This document shows positions 1-7,248 of a DNA stretch of 15,371 nt, piece after piece. The notes beneath the pieces were generated by a model. It was not told where the DNA came from, made no database searches, and saw only the letters and a list, made by a program, of their open reading frames with translations. This DNA comes from Chloroflexota bacterium. Its GTDB lineage: Bacteria > Chloroflexota > UBA6077 > JADZDV01. A program made the translations under genes and the position numbers. Location: contig JADZDV010000085.1 of the NCBI GenBank assembly GCA_020850915.1, forward strand, positions 1-15,371, read 5' to 3'. Position 1 is the stretch's first letter; every line of letters begins with the position of its first letter.

Positions 1-525
1 CGAGCCGTCGGGCCGGGTGACCTGAAAGGTGCGGGCGGTACCGGAGAGCGCCTCTTCCAGCGAAATGTCCACCGGCTGGTCGATGTCGCGGCCCTGGGCG
101 GGACCTCTGGGCGCCCTGTTCCGGCCTCGGCCGCCAAGCAGCGTCTCGAAGAAGCCGCCGAGATCGCCCACGTCCTCCATCTGCTCGACGCGGAAGCCCC
201 CGGGCTGGCTCCCGAAGTCGTAGCCGCCAGGACTGCCATGGACACCACCAAAGCCGCCGTATCCGCCAGCGCCGGCACCAGCTTTTCCCGCCGCCTCGAC
301 CTGCTGCCAGTTGTGCCCGAAGCGATCGTACTTCTTGCGCTTCTCCGCGTCCGACAGGACCTCGTATGCTTCGCTGATCTCCTTGAACCGCTCGGCCGCC
401 TGCTTGTCGTTCGGGTGGAGGTCCGGGTGCGTCTTGCGAGCAAGCTTCCGATAGGCGTTGCGTATCTCCTTCTCGGTCGCCCCGCGAGAGACGCCGAGCA
501 CCTCATAGTAGTCGCGTCGTGGCAT
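1..525 (-). CDS. DnaJ/CbpA-like co-chaperone, N-terminal part (cut by window edge)
   Basis: J-domain protein that would stimulate a DnaK ATPase in the cytoplasm. The frame is open from the ATG at 525-523 to the left edge (175 codons). Residues 1-70 are a J domain starting [12 protein letters not shown], with the HPD triad at 33-35. A Gly/Phe-rich linker follows at about 78-125. From about residue 140 the sequence resembles the start of a DnaJ C-terminal substrate-binding domain ([19 protein letters not shown]) with no CxxCxGxG zinc repeats yet. This suggests a class II, CbpA-like protein rather than canonical DnaJ, but the rest of the gene is missing. GAGG lies about 7 nt before the start. 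It differs from the full zinc-finger DnaJ at 7232-8341, so the genome has at least two. Such paralogues often sit beside dnaK or hspR; what follows here is outside the window. Confidence 0.93.
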   Translation of the reverse strand, partial: MPRRDYYEVLGVSRGATEKEIRNAYRKLARKTHPDLHPNDKQAAERFKEISEAYEVLSDAEKRKKYDRFGHNWQQVEAAGKAGAGAGGYGGFGGVHGSPGGYDFGSQPGGFRVEQMEDVGDLGGFFETLLGGRGRNRAPRGPAQGRDIDQPVDISLEEALSGTARTFQVTRPDGS

Positions 526-568
526 GACACCGCCTCTGAGGTCCTGCGCGAACCCTTATCTTGGCTAT

Positions 569-597
569 AGTCTAAACGTTGAGCGCCTCATTGTCAA
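569..597 (-). promoter_or_regulatory. Sigma-70-type promoter with HAIR-like inverted repeat for the dnaJ paralogue
   Basis: On the minus strand there is a perfect -35 TTGACA (597-592), a 17-nt spacer, and -10 TAGACT (574-569), about 45 nt upstream of the start codon at 525. The -35 lies inside an inverted repeat, TTGA-N11-TCAA (597-579). This has the same half-site spacing as the HspR operator HAIR (CTTGAGT-N7-ACTCAAG). Extended half-sites match 4/7 and 5/7. The promoter is seen directly; control by HspR is inference. Confidence 0.6.
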
Positions 598-647
598 TGA
601 ACCGCTTGCAGCGAGCTGTAAGGATGGAACCAGCCACCGGTTGCCTG

Positions 648-1037
648 TCAGCGCTCGGCGGGTACCGTGGGGGCTGGGTCTGGCTGTGGTCCGGCAGCGG
701 TCGGCGCGCGGCTTGCGTTCAGCCCCATCGCGAGTGCGACCGAGAGGCCTGCCAGCGCGATGACAGGCCAGAGGCGTTTCGAGAGGAACGGCGTCAGGTG
801 ATACGCCGCGGCGATGGAGAGCAGGCCAAGGCTCGCGCTGAGCCCGATCGGCGCGGAGGCGCGCCGCGCGACGGCGGCGAATCTCCCCGAGGGCAGCCGA
901 CCTTCTGCCTGGAGGGCGAGCAGATAGAACGCGACGACCAGCGCGAGTGCGAACACCCCGGCCAGGAGCGGGTAGAGATACGGCCCTGGTGGCTCCGCCA
1001 GGTCCGTGAGATAGTGTCCGAGTCCGAGACGCTCCAT
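648..1037 (-). CDS. Small multi-spanning membrane protein of unknown function
   Basis: I do not recognise the family. The protein is 129 aa if started at the ATG 1037-1035. It has a short amphipathic N-terminus (MERLGLGHYLTDLAEPPGPY), then three likely membrane helices at about 20-43, 62-79 and 88-106. A Pro/Ala-rich hydrophilic tail ends in PTVPAER. Basic residues (RRA, SKR) sit between helices as expected for a real membrane protein, which is the main support for coding. The frame stays open upstream to 1142, but that extension is Arg-rich, looks non-coding and would run into the repeat element. No Shine-Dalgarno is visible. TACACT ends 6 nt before the ATG, suggesting a leaderless message. 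The gene points the same way as the dnaJ paralogue, 122 nt upstream of it. Confidence 0.6.
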   Translation of the reverse strand: MERLGLGHYLTDLAEPPGPYLYPLLAGVFALALVVAFYLLALQAEGRLPSGRFAAVARRASAPIGLSASLGLLSIAAAYHLTPFLSKRLWPVIALAGLSVALAMGLNASRAPTAAGPQPDPAPTVPAER

Positions 1038-1049
1038 GAGCCGAGTGTA
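1038..1049 (-). promoter_or_regulatory. Possible -10 box giving a leaderless transcript for the small membrane protein
   Basis: On the minus strand, TACACT is followed by CGGCTC and then the ATG at 1037, so transcription would begin at or next to the start codon. The -35 region is poor (TGGAGC at a 17-nt spacing). This is suggestive only. Confidence 0.3.
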
Positions 1050-1086
1050 GCGCCGGTCGCAGCCGCGCTCCAGCGAGACGCTCCTC

Positions 1087-1204
1087 CACGGTAGGGGGTG
1101 CGACTGACGCGGGTTGAAACGGCCGTTGTAGCGGCGCAGCACGCAGCGCCCCAGCCGGTCTGTGGACCACGCTGAAGCATTTCTTGGGGCGCACGCACGG
1201 TAGG
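1087..1204. mobile_element. MITE-like structured element, copy 1, bracketed by 9-nt direct repeats
   Basis: CACGGTAGG occurs at 1087-1095 and again at 1196-1204, enclosing 100 bp, which looks like a target-site duplication. The enclosed DNA shares ordered blocks with 11771-11844: GGGTGCG, GTTGAAACGGCC (1113-1124), GGTCTGTGGACC (1157-1168, a 4-bp hairpin), and TTCTT.GGGCGCAC ending at 1194. GTGCG near the left end is complementary to CGCAC near the right end. A copy-specific insert at about 1125-1156 can form a second hairpin, GGCGC-N8-GCGCC. It encodes no protein and sits between the divergent genes at 1037 and 1263. Confidence 0.55.
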
Positions 1205-1224
1205 CCCGCGGTTGCCGGCAGCAC

Positions 1225-1230
1225 TATACT
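1225..1230 (+). promoter_or_regulatory. Candidate -10 box upstream of yqeY
   Basis: TATACT matches TATAAT at 5 of 6 positions and lies 32 nt before the yqeY ATG at 1263. No convincing -35 is visible; the -35 region would overlap the right flank of the repeat element. It probably drives the yqeY-pgpH-ybeY-dgkA block. Confidence 0.45.
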
Positions 1231-1262
1231 AGTGAGACAGTCGACAGCCCGGCGTCCTCGCG

Positions 1263-1715
1263 ATGGCCCGGAGGTCGAATCCTGGGGCGCGTGTGGTGCA
1301 GTTGCAGGACCGGCTCATGGCAGACCTCAAGACGGCGCTGCGGACGGGCGACGTTGCCCGGCGCGAGGCCATTCGCATGCTGCGCGCGGCGATGCTCAAC
1401 GAGCGGATCGAGCTGGGGCGCGAGTTGAGCGACGAAGAGGCTGGACGCGTCGTGATGCGGATCGTCAAGCGTCATCGCGAGTCGATCGATGAGTTCGAAC
1501 GCGGAGGCCGTGCGGATCTGGTCGCCACGGAGCAAGCGCAGCTTGCCGCGATCGCGCCGTATCTGCCCGCCCAGATCGACGAGGCCGAGATTGTCCGGCG
1601 TGTCAACGAGGCGATCGCTGCCACCGGCGCCGCCGGCACGGCCGACATTGGGAAGGTGATGCGCCATCTCTCGGGAGAGCTGCGCGGAAAGGCCGACCTG
1701 AAGGCCGTGAATTAG
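1263..1715 (+). CDS. yqeY: YqeY/GatB-like (Asn/Gln amidotransferase tail) domain protein
   Basis: Stand-alone protein of the YqeY family, related to the C-terminal helical domain of the GatB subunit of Asp/Glu-tRNA amidotransferase, where that domain contacts tRNA. The role of the free form is not established. At 150 aa it matches the usual ~148. Family features seen are the N-terminal RLMADLKTALRTGD, an alanine/arginine helix (REAIRMLRAAML), ELSDEEAGRVVMRIVKRHRESIDEF, the PYLPAQ turn, and a closing block DIGKVMRHLSGELRGKADLKAVN-like (residues ~128-150). I chose the ATG at 1263; GTG codons at 1293 and 1296 would give a more typical N-terminus, and no clear Shine-Dalgarno decides. It is first in the plus-strand block, 39 nt before pgpH. 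Confidence 0.9.
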   Translation: MARRSNPGARVVQLQDRLMADLKTALRTGDVARREAIRMLRAAMLNERIELGRELSDEEAGRVVMRIVKRHRESIDEFERGGRADLVATEQAQLAAIAPYLPAQIDEAEIVRRVNEAIAATGAAGTADIGKVMRHLSGELRGKADLKAVN

Positions 1716-1754
1716 TTGGTTCGCGACCGCCTGCAGTCCTGATCGCCGAAGGAC

Positions 1755-3872
1755 ATGATCCCGCGCCAACGTACGCCGCGTCGCGTTACGCAGACCGATC
1801 ACCGCCAGGTTGCGCGGGCGCTGTTGATTGCCGGCGCGACAGCGCTGGCAATGGCGTTCTTGCTGGTGGTGAACCTGCTACCGCGGGTCTACGAGTTCCG
1901 CGAAGGTGACGTCAGCCCGGTTCAGATAAAGGCGCCACGAAAGATCACGTTCGTGAGCCAGGTTCGGACGCGCGAGGCCAGAGATGCTGCCGCCGCCGCG
2001 GTGCCTGAGTTCCTTGACATCGACGCGGATCTGGTCGGTCGGCAGCGCCGCGAGCTCGCGGCGCTCCTCCAGGGCGTTGCCACAGCCCGAGCAGACCAGA
2101 GCCAGAGCTTCGATCAGAAGCGAGAGTCGATCAAACGGCTGGCCGTCCCGCCTCTGGACGATACGACGGCGAGCTGGCTCGCCGCCGCGGAGGATACCCG
2201 CTGGCTCGCGGTCAGAGGTGAGAGCCAGCGCCTGCTAGCTGACGTGTTGAAGAGCCGAATCTCGGACGCGCGCGCCCAGCAGCTTCCGCGCGAGCTACCC
2301 CTCCAGGTCAGCGAATCGCTCAACGAAGGCGAGCGGCACGTCGTCGTCGAGCTGACACGACGCTTTGTTCGCTCGAACCTCGTACCGAGCCCTGATGCCA
2401 CAGCGCGCGCGCGCAAGGAGGCCGCGGACGCGGTGGCGCCCGTGCAGGTGACCGTTGAAGCGGGCGAGAGCGTCCTACGTGAGGGCCAGAAAGTCACCGC
2501 GGCAGACCTGGAGACGCTGGAGGCGCTCGGATTGCGCAATCCGACCCTTGACTGGCGTCGGGTGGCGGCCAACGGAATCGTCGCTCTGATGGCGGTCGCC
2601 CTGGTGGCGGCCTACATCGCGGCGTTCCATCCGTCGCTGCTGGCCCGTGAGAAGCCGCTTATTCTCATCGCGCTCGTGACGATCGCCACGGTCGCCGCCG
2701 CGAAGGTGGTGCTGCCGGCGCGGCCCATGTGGGTCTACGTCTTTCCGCTGCCGGCGGTCGCGATGCTGCTGACGACCCTGATCGACGCGCGGCTGGGCAT
2801 CATTGTGACAGCGGTGCTGGCGATGGTGGTGGCGTACCTCGCCGGCGGCCAGCTCGAGCTGGCGTTCATGGGCTTCATCGGCGCCGTCATCGCCAGCGCG
2901 GGCGTCTACAAGCGAGAGCGCCTGCAAGCCTTCTTCGTCGCTGGGCTGGTGGCCGGCGCTGGCCAGTTCGTGGCGAGCGTGCCGTTCGCGGTTTTCGGTC
3001 GCGGGGAGGAGACGGCGATCGTCGCGACGATAGGTTTTGAGTGTCTGGTGGCCGGCCTGGTTGCAGCCGCGCTGACCGCCGGATCGTTTAGCGTGCTGGG
3101 GCGCCTGTTCGGCATCACAACCACATGGCAGCTCATGGAGCTCACCAACCCATCGCACCCGCTCTTACGCCGGCTGCTCCTGGAGGCGCCTGGCACCTAT
3201 CACCATAGCATCATGGTTGGCAATCTCGCCGAGCGCGCGGCTGAGGAAGTTGGCGCCGATCCGCTCCTGGCGCGCGTGGTGTCGTACTACCATGATGTCG
3301 GGAAGCTGCGACGACCCGTGTTCTTCATCGAGAACCAGGCAGACGGTGTCAATCCGCACGAGACGCTCGATCCGGAGGAGAGCGCACGGATCGTTCGCTC
3401 CCACGTGCTGGACGGCACGGAGCTGGCGCAGCGCTACGGACTGCCTGCACGCGTGCGGGACATGATCCCGCAGCACCATGGGACGCGCCTGGTGAGCTTC
3501 TTCTACCAGCGAGCCGCGGAGAGCGGGGAGAACGAGCCGCCAACAGAGGCATTCCGCTATCCGGGACCTCGGCCACAGAGCAAGGAGGCGGCAATCGTCA
3601 TGCTCTCGGACAGCGTCGAGGCCGCGACGCGCGCCGCGCGGGACCGCTCCCCCGAGGCGATTCGGCTGCTGGTGGACAAGATCGTCTACCAACGCGTCTC
3701 TGAGGGTGAGCTGGATGAGTGCGACATCACCCTGCGCGACCTCCACCGCATCAAGGCGTCGTTCTGTGCGCTGCTCCAGGGGATGTACCATCCTCGGATC
3801 GAGTATCCCGAGAAGCGCGAGACGCCAGCCCCCGCTGTTCCCGGTGAGGCCGTCGAAAGCGCCGCGTCCTGA
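1755..3872 (+). CDS. pgpH: 7TM-HD phosphohydrolase, PgpH/YqfF family (c-di-AMP phosphodiesterase)
   Basis: Membrane HD-domain hydrolase; characterised relatives (Listeria PgpH) cleave c-di-AMP to pApA. It is 705 aa, as usual for the family. A membrane helix lies at about 23-43. An external 7TMR-HDED domain spans about 45-268. A block of about seven membrane helices spans 270-455. A cytoplasmic HD domain starts near 475. Metal/catalytic residues visible are H483-H484, H513-D514 within YYHDVGK, H550, H574-H575 in PQHHGT, and D619 in LSDSVEAATR. The set is complete, so the enzyme is probably active. The ATG at 1755 is preceded closely by GAAGGA. The order yqeY-pgpH-ybeY-dgkA is close to the phoH-yqfF-ybeY-dgkA order of Gram-positive-type bacteria, but no phoH gene is present here. 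Confidence 0.95.
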   Translation: MIPRQRTPRRVTQTDHRQVARALLIAGATALAMAFLLVVNLLPRVYEFREGDVSPVQIKAPRKITFVSQVRTREARDAAAAAVPEFLDIDADLVGRQRRELAALLQGVATARADQSQSFDQKRESIKRLAVPPLDDTTASWLAAAEDTRWLAVRGESQRLLADVLKSRISDARAQQLPRELPLQVSESLNEGERHVVVELTRRFVRSNLVPSPDATARARKEAADAVAPVQVTVEAGESVLREGQKVTAADLETLEALGLRNPTLDWRRVAANGIVALMAVALVAAYIAAFHPSLLAREKPLILIALVTIATVAAAKVVLPARPMWVYVFPLPAVAMLLTTLIDARLGIIVTAVLAMVVAYLAGGQLELAFMGFIGAVIASAGVYKRERLQAFFVAGLVAGAGQFVASVPFAVFGRGEETAIVATIGFECLVAGLVAAALTAGSFSVLGRLFGITTTWQLMELTNPSHPLLRRLLLEAPGTYHHSIMVGNLAERAAEEVGADPLLARVVSYYHDVGKLRRPVFFIENQADGVNPHETLDPEESARIVRSHVLDGTELAQRYGLPARVRDMIPQHHGTRLVSFFYQRAAESGENEPPTEAFRYPGPRPQSKEAAIVMLSDSVEAATRAARDRSPEAIRLLVDKIVYQRVSEGELDECDITLRDLHRIKASFCALLQGMYHPRIEYPEKRETPAPAVPGEAVESAAS

Positions 3873-3915
3873 GCGGGTCGCGCATGCAGTCTCACTGTGA
3901 CCCGGTGCAGCTCCC

Positions 3916-4404
3916 ATGACTCGCGTTCCGCTGGCGTGCCGGATCGAGCTACGCAACCGCGTCAAAGCGCCGGTTGACCGGCGCGTGTTGCTGCAGGTGG
4001 TGCGCAACGTCCTGGAGGACGAGGGTCTCCCAGGGCCGATTGTCGTCTCGGTGCACCTGCTTGACGACGCCGCGCTCCAGGCTGCCAATCGCGAGCAGCG
4101 GGGTGTTGACGCCCCAACCGACGTGCTGTCCTTTCCGCTCTCGGACCACCTCCAGCCGGTGACTGGCCTGTTCGTCTTGCCGCCCGGCGCGCCCCGCCAT
4201 CTTGGGGACGTGCTGATCTCCTACGAGCGCGCCATGGCACAGGGCGAGGCGTTCGGGCACGGCACGGCCCGAGAGACGGCCTACCTACTGGCGCACGGTG
4301 TGCTGCACCTGCTCGGCTATGACCACGAATCGGACGACGAGCGCGTGGTGATGCGGGCGAAGGAGGAGACTGCCCTCGCGCCCCTCGGTCTCAGGCGCGA
4401 GTGA
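3916..4404 (+). CDS. ybeY: Endoribonuclease YbeY (16S rRNA maturation)
   Basis: Metal-dependent RNase involved in 16S rRNA 3'-end processing and ribosome quality control in the cytoplasm. At 162 aa it is the normal size. The diagnostic zinc motif HGVLHLLGYDH is present, with His127, His131 and His137 as ligands. The upstream signature APTDVLSFPL, with HLGDVLIS after it, is also typical. It starts at the ATG 3916, 43 nt after pgpH. Its TGA lies inside the GTGA that starts dgkA, so the two are translationally coupled. Confidence 0.96.
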   Translation: MTRVPLACRIELRNRVKAPVDRRVLLQVVRNVLEDEGLPGPIVVSVHLLDDAALQAANREQRGVDAPTDVLSFPLSDHLQPVTGLFVLPPGAPRHLGDVLISYERAMAQGEAFGHGTARETAYLLAHGVLHLLGYDHESDDERVVMRAKEETALAPLGLRRE

Positions 4405-4772
4405 AGACGCTCGCTCGGATCGCGTGGAGTTTCAGCTTCGCGGGTCAGGGGCTCGGCTACCTCGTCCGCACGCAACCGAATTTTGGCGTCCACCTGGTGG
4501 CGCTCACCATCGCCATCGCTGTCGCGGCGCTGCTCGGCGTACGGGACGCTGAGCTGGCCGTGGTGCTGCTGGCGAGTGGTCTCGTGCTTAGCGCGGAGGC
4601 GTTCAACACGGCCGTCGAGGCGGTCGTGGACCTGGCTTCGCCAGAGTCTCATCCGCTCGCGAAGATCGCCAAAGACGTCAGCGCGGGGGCCGTACTGCTA
4701 GCCGCGGTCACTGCCATCGTAGTCGGCCTCATCGTCATCCTGCCGAGGTTGTTCGGCGCCCTTCATCCGTAG
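4401..4772 (+). CDS. dgkA: Diacylglycerol/undecaprenol kinase family membrane protein
   Basis: Small integral-membrane lipid kinase. In Gram-positive-type bacteria this family mostly phosphorylates undecaprenol for cell-wall carrier-lipid recycling. At 123 aa it fits. The N-terminal amphipathic signature FSFAGQGLGYLVRTQPNF is followed by three membrane helices. The catalytic motif E66-x-x-N69-T-A-V-E73 is followed by AVVDL, as in DgkA. It starts at GTG 4401 by a 4-nt overlap with ybeY (GTGA). Its last 75 nt lie antisense to the 3' end of the SAM hydrolase gene. Undecaprenol as substrate is inferred from context. Confidence 0.93.
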   Translation: MKTLARIAWSFSFAGQGLGYLVRTQPNFGVHLVALTIAIAVAALLGVRDAELAVVLLASGLVLSAEAFNTAVEAVVDLASPESHPLAKIAKDVSAGAVLLAAVTAIVVGLIVILPRLFGALHP

Positions 4773-5573
4773 CTCGGCGCCGGGCCCCACGCCGAGCAGA
4801 CGCGCCGCGCTCGCGCCCCGCGCCGCGATCTCCACCAGGCCGACCGAGCCGGCGATGGCGACGAACGGCGGACCGGCGTGGTAGTGGCTGGAGAGTCCGT
4901 CGATGTGACGGTCGGCGACCTCGAACGACGGCCGTTCCGGAAGCTCGTCGGTCCAGAAGCTCGTCGTCAAGTTGCCGAACCGGTCCACGGCCACCACTTC
5001 ACCCAGGACGTGGCCACTCTGAGCGCGTGGCTCAGGCCAGGGCAGGTCCACGATCCGGTCGATTGCGCCGCCGAGGCCAGTCAGTTGTTGGCTCACCGCC
5101 AGGCGCGCGGCGGCCGGTCCGAACAGATCGCGCCCGTGGAACGAACTGCTCCGCGGCTCGCGCCAGATCTCGGCTCGGTCGATCACAACCGCCTCGACGC
5201 CGCGGCCCAACTGCAGCCATCCGTCTCTCGAGCGGACCGCGACGCGGCCGGCTCGCGCCTGCCACCGCGGCGCCCAGCTCGCAAGCCCATTGTCCGGGGC
5301 GACGACCCACCAGTCAGCGATTCGCAGCGCGAGCGGCTGCCGCTGGCCCCCGACACCGGGGTCCACCACGGCGAGGAACACGCTGCCCTTCGGGAAACAG
5401 GTCAGCGCCGATGCCAGGACGAAACCGGCGTGACGGATGTCGCCCGGGGGGATCTCGTGGCTGACGTCCACGATGGCGAGGTCCGGGCAGACTTCGAGCA
5501 TCACGCCCGCTACCATCCCGGCAAAGCCGTCCGCATTGCCGAAGTCTGTCACCATGGCGACTGTGGGTCTCAA
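4698..5573 (-). CDS. S-adenosyl-L-methionine hydrolase (adenosine-forming), DUF62 family
   Basis: Related to SAM-dependent chlorinase/fluorinase enzymes; characterised members of the plain bacterial/archaeal branch hydrolyse SAM to adenosine and methionine. It is 291 aa. Family blocks in order are TDFGNADGFAG (D10), DVSHEIPPGDI, AVVDPGVGG, APDNGLASW, SSFHGRDLFGP and DRFGNLTTS. D71, R78 and H146 have the spacing of the Asp-Arg-His set that activates water in the hydrolases. The start is TTG at 5573, giving a TTGA overlap with the rsmE stop and a GGAG about 6 nt upstream; an ATG at 5556 is a shorter alternative. It is the last gene of the hrcA operon, directly after two SAM-dependent methyltransferases. 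The C-terminal tail (PRQDDDEADYDGSDRG) is unusually acidic and lies in the overlap with dgkA. Confidence 0.92.
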   Translation of the reverse strand: MRPTVAMVTDFGNADGFAGMVAGVMLEVCPDLAIVDVSHEIPPGDIRHAGFVLASALTCFPKGSVFLAVVDPGVGGQRQPLALRIADWWVVAPDNGLASWAPRWQARAGRVAVRSRDGWLQLGRGVEAVVIDRAEIWREPRSSSFHGRDLFGPAAARLAVSQQLTGLGGAIDRIVDLPWPEPRAQSGHVLGEVVAVDRFGNLTTSFWTDELPERPSFEVADRHIDGLSSHYHAGPPFVAIAGSVGLVEIAARGASAARLLGVGPGAELRMKGAEQPRQDDDEADYDGSDRG

Positions 5574-6325
5574 CGCGGCTCCAGGCCGTCTAGCTCGTAG
5601 AGGACGAGCGCTGCAAAGAGCGGTCCGGCGGTCTCAGCGCGCAGCACGCGCGGACCCAGCGATACCGTCCGAGCCCCCGACGCGTGAGCGATCTCGACCT
5701 CGCGCTCGGTAAAGCCTCCCTCCGGTCCGACGATCAGGGCCAGCGTGGCAGGGCGCTCCTCTCGCTCCATCTCGCGCAGCACGTCCCGCAGGGCGTGGTC
5801 CCGCTCGTGCTCCCAGGCGAGGAGCACCCCCCCATCGCCCGACTGGGCCAGGGCGCTCGCCAGGTCGCGTGGTGGCTCGATGCGCGGTACAACGCCTCGA
5901 CCGCTCTGCTCAGCCGCCTCGACGGCCACACGCTGCCACCGACCCAGGCGCTCGTCGTCAAGCCGTTCGGCCCGCTCCCGACAACGCTCGGTCACCAGTG
6001 GCACGAAGGAGGTGACGCCTACCTCCGTGCCTTTCTGGATCGCCAGCTCGAATCGCTCGCGTGGCAGCAGTGCTTGAAGGAGCGTTATTCGTACGGAGGC
6101 CTCACGGCCGCAGGGGCGCGTCTCGATCCGCCGCCCGAGGACGGAGCGCGCGGTGATGGTGTGAAGCTCCACGACGTGCTCGTTCCCATCGCCGCAGAAG
6201 ACCAGGATGCGATCGCCCTTACGGGCGCGGACGACACGCCGAAGCTGGTGAGCTGTGAGGAGCGGGAGGCTCACGGTCTCCGCACCGAGGCACTCCGGCG
6301 GCAGGAAGAACCGGTGCTCTTTCAC
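5570..6325 (-). CDS. rsmE: 16S rRNA m3U1498 methyltransferase RsmE
   Basis: SPOUT-class, SAM-dependent methyltransferase that modifies U1498 of 16S rRNA on the 30S subunit. It is 251 aa, normal length. The N-terminal PUA-like domain begins [11 protein letters not shown] and carries HQLRRVVRARKGDRI. The C-terminal trefoil-knot motifs are present: QKGTEVGVTSFVPL, EAAEQSGRGVVP, IVGPEGGFTEREV and SLGPRVLRAETAG. The start is GTG at 6325, overlapping the prmA TGA (GTGA). Its own TGA overlaps the next gene's TTG. The prmA-rsmE pair, often next to dnaJ, is common in bacteria. Confidence 0.96.
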   Translation of the reverse strand: MKEHRFFLPPECLGAETVSLPLLTAHQLRRVVRARKGDRILVFCGDGNEHVVELHTITARSVLGRRIETRPCGREASVRITLLQALLPRERFELAIQKGTEVGVTSFVPLVTERCRERAERLDDERLGRWQRVAVEAAEQSGRGVVPRIEPPRDLASALAQSGDGGVLLAWEHERDHALRDVLREMEREERPATLALIVGPEGGFTEREVEIAHASGARTVSLGPRVLRAETAGPLFAALVLYELDGLEPR

Positions 6326-7248
6326 AACCGGGGCGGTAGCACCGCCAGGATGATCCAGTCACCTTCGGCGTGGCGTTCCGCGAGCGACCAGCCCGCCTCC
6401 TCGAGCAGGGCCATCAGCCTCGGCGCGTCTTCCTGGAGGACACCAGAGAGCAGCGCCACCCCGTCTGGTTTCAGGATGCTGGCGATCTCCGCTCGGAGCG
6501 CCGACAGCACGCGAAAGGAGATGTTGGCCACGACGACGTCGAACGGCCCGAGCGCCTCCCGCTCGTCCGGCAGCGAGCCGTGCTCGACGCGGACGGTATC
6601 GGCCACGCTGTTGCGTCCGGCGTTCTCACGCGCCACGCGGGCGGCAGTCGAGTCAACGTCCAGGCCGAGCACGCTGGCCGCGCCAAGCAGCGCGGCCGCG
6701 ATGGAGAGGATCCCCGAGCCACACCCGAGGTCCAGGACAGACATGCCCGCTGTGACATGCTGCTCCAGCGCGCGGAGGCACAGCCGCGTCGTTGGGTGAA
6801 GCCCGGTCCCGAATGCCATGCCGGGATCCAGGTAGATTGGCAGCTCGCCTCTCCGTTTTCGGTACGGGCGCCAGCTTGGCACGATGGCCAGGCGCTGCCC
6901 GATCCGCTGCACGTGGAAGTGCCGCTTCCAGGCCTCCTCCCACTCCGACTCGTGGATGGTCCGAACCGTGAGCGGCTCGACCGAGCGAAGCTGGCCGAGG
7001 TGCCAGGCGCCCTCTTCGAGCTTGCGACGGCGCTCCTCGGTGCGCTCGTCCAGCGGAAGGTAGGTCTTGACGAACACCGGTCGTTCGCGATCGATGGAGA
7101 CCTGCTCGCCGTCAGGCGAGCTGACAACCGGCTCCTCGATGGCCACGCCCTGGCCCCATTCCGAGAACAGCTCGGCGAGCGACTCCACCGCCTCGGCATC
7201 CGCGAGGGTTGACAGCTCGAGCCAGCTTGTGTCAGACGCCGAAGGCAT
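6322..7248 (-). CDS. prmA: Ribosomal protein L11 methyltransferase PrmA
   Basis: SAM-dependent enzyme that trimethylates ribosomal protein L11. It is 308 aa with the ATG at 7248. An N-terminal substrate-recognition domain covers about 1-110 ([20 protein letters not shown], then [17 protein letters not shown]). Next comes [18 protein letters not shown] and the Rossmann motif [10 protein letters not shown] at 171-179. GLDVD is the acidic motif II, and FDVVVANIS is the catalytic-loop block typical of PrmA. The frame extends upstream to 7302, but residues there are antisense-like shadow of dnaJ. The 7248 start aligns with the usual MxxWLELS beginning and overlaps the dnaJ stop by 17 nt. Confidence 0.95.
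   Translation of the reverse strand: MPSASDTSWLELSTLADAEAVESLAELFSEWGQGVAIEEPVVSSPDGEQVSIDRERPVFVKTYLPLDERTEERRRKLEEGAWHLGQLRSVEPLTVRTIHESEWEEAWKRHFHVQRIGQRLAIVPSWRPYRKRRGELPIYLDPGMAFGTGLHPTTRLCLRALEQHVTAGMSVLDLGCGSGILSIAAALLGAASVLGLDVDSTAARVARENAGRNSVADTVRVEHGSLPDEREALGPFDVVVANISFRVLSALRAEIASILKPDGVALLSGVLQEDAPRLMALLEEAGWSLAERHAEGDWIILAVLPPRL

Noticed and set aside
1113..1124. GTTGAAAC motif as a CRISPR repeat end
   Set aside because: Only two distant copies, no regular spacing, no spacers and no cas genes.
565..1224. 219-aa minus-strand frame overlapping the small membrane protein
   Set aside because: Arg/Ala/Pro-rich with no hydrophobic segments, whereas the other frame gives clear membrane helices with sensible loops.
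2475..3158. Long minus-strand open frame opposite pgpH (227 aa)
   Set aside because: Composition is His/Arg/Gln-rich with no domain; it lies wholly antisense to a complete, motif-rich pgpH and is a GC-rich shadow frame.
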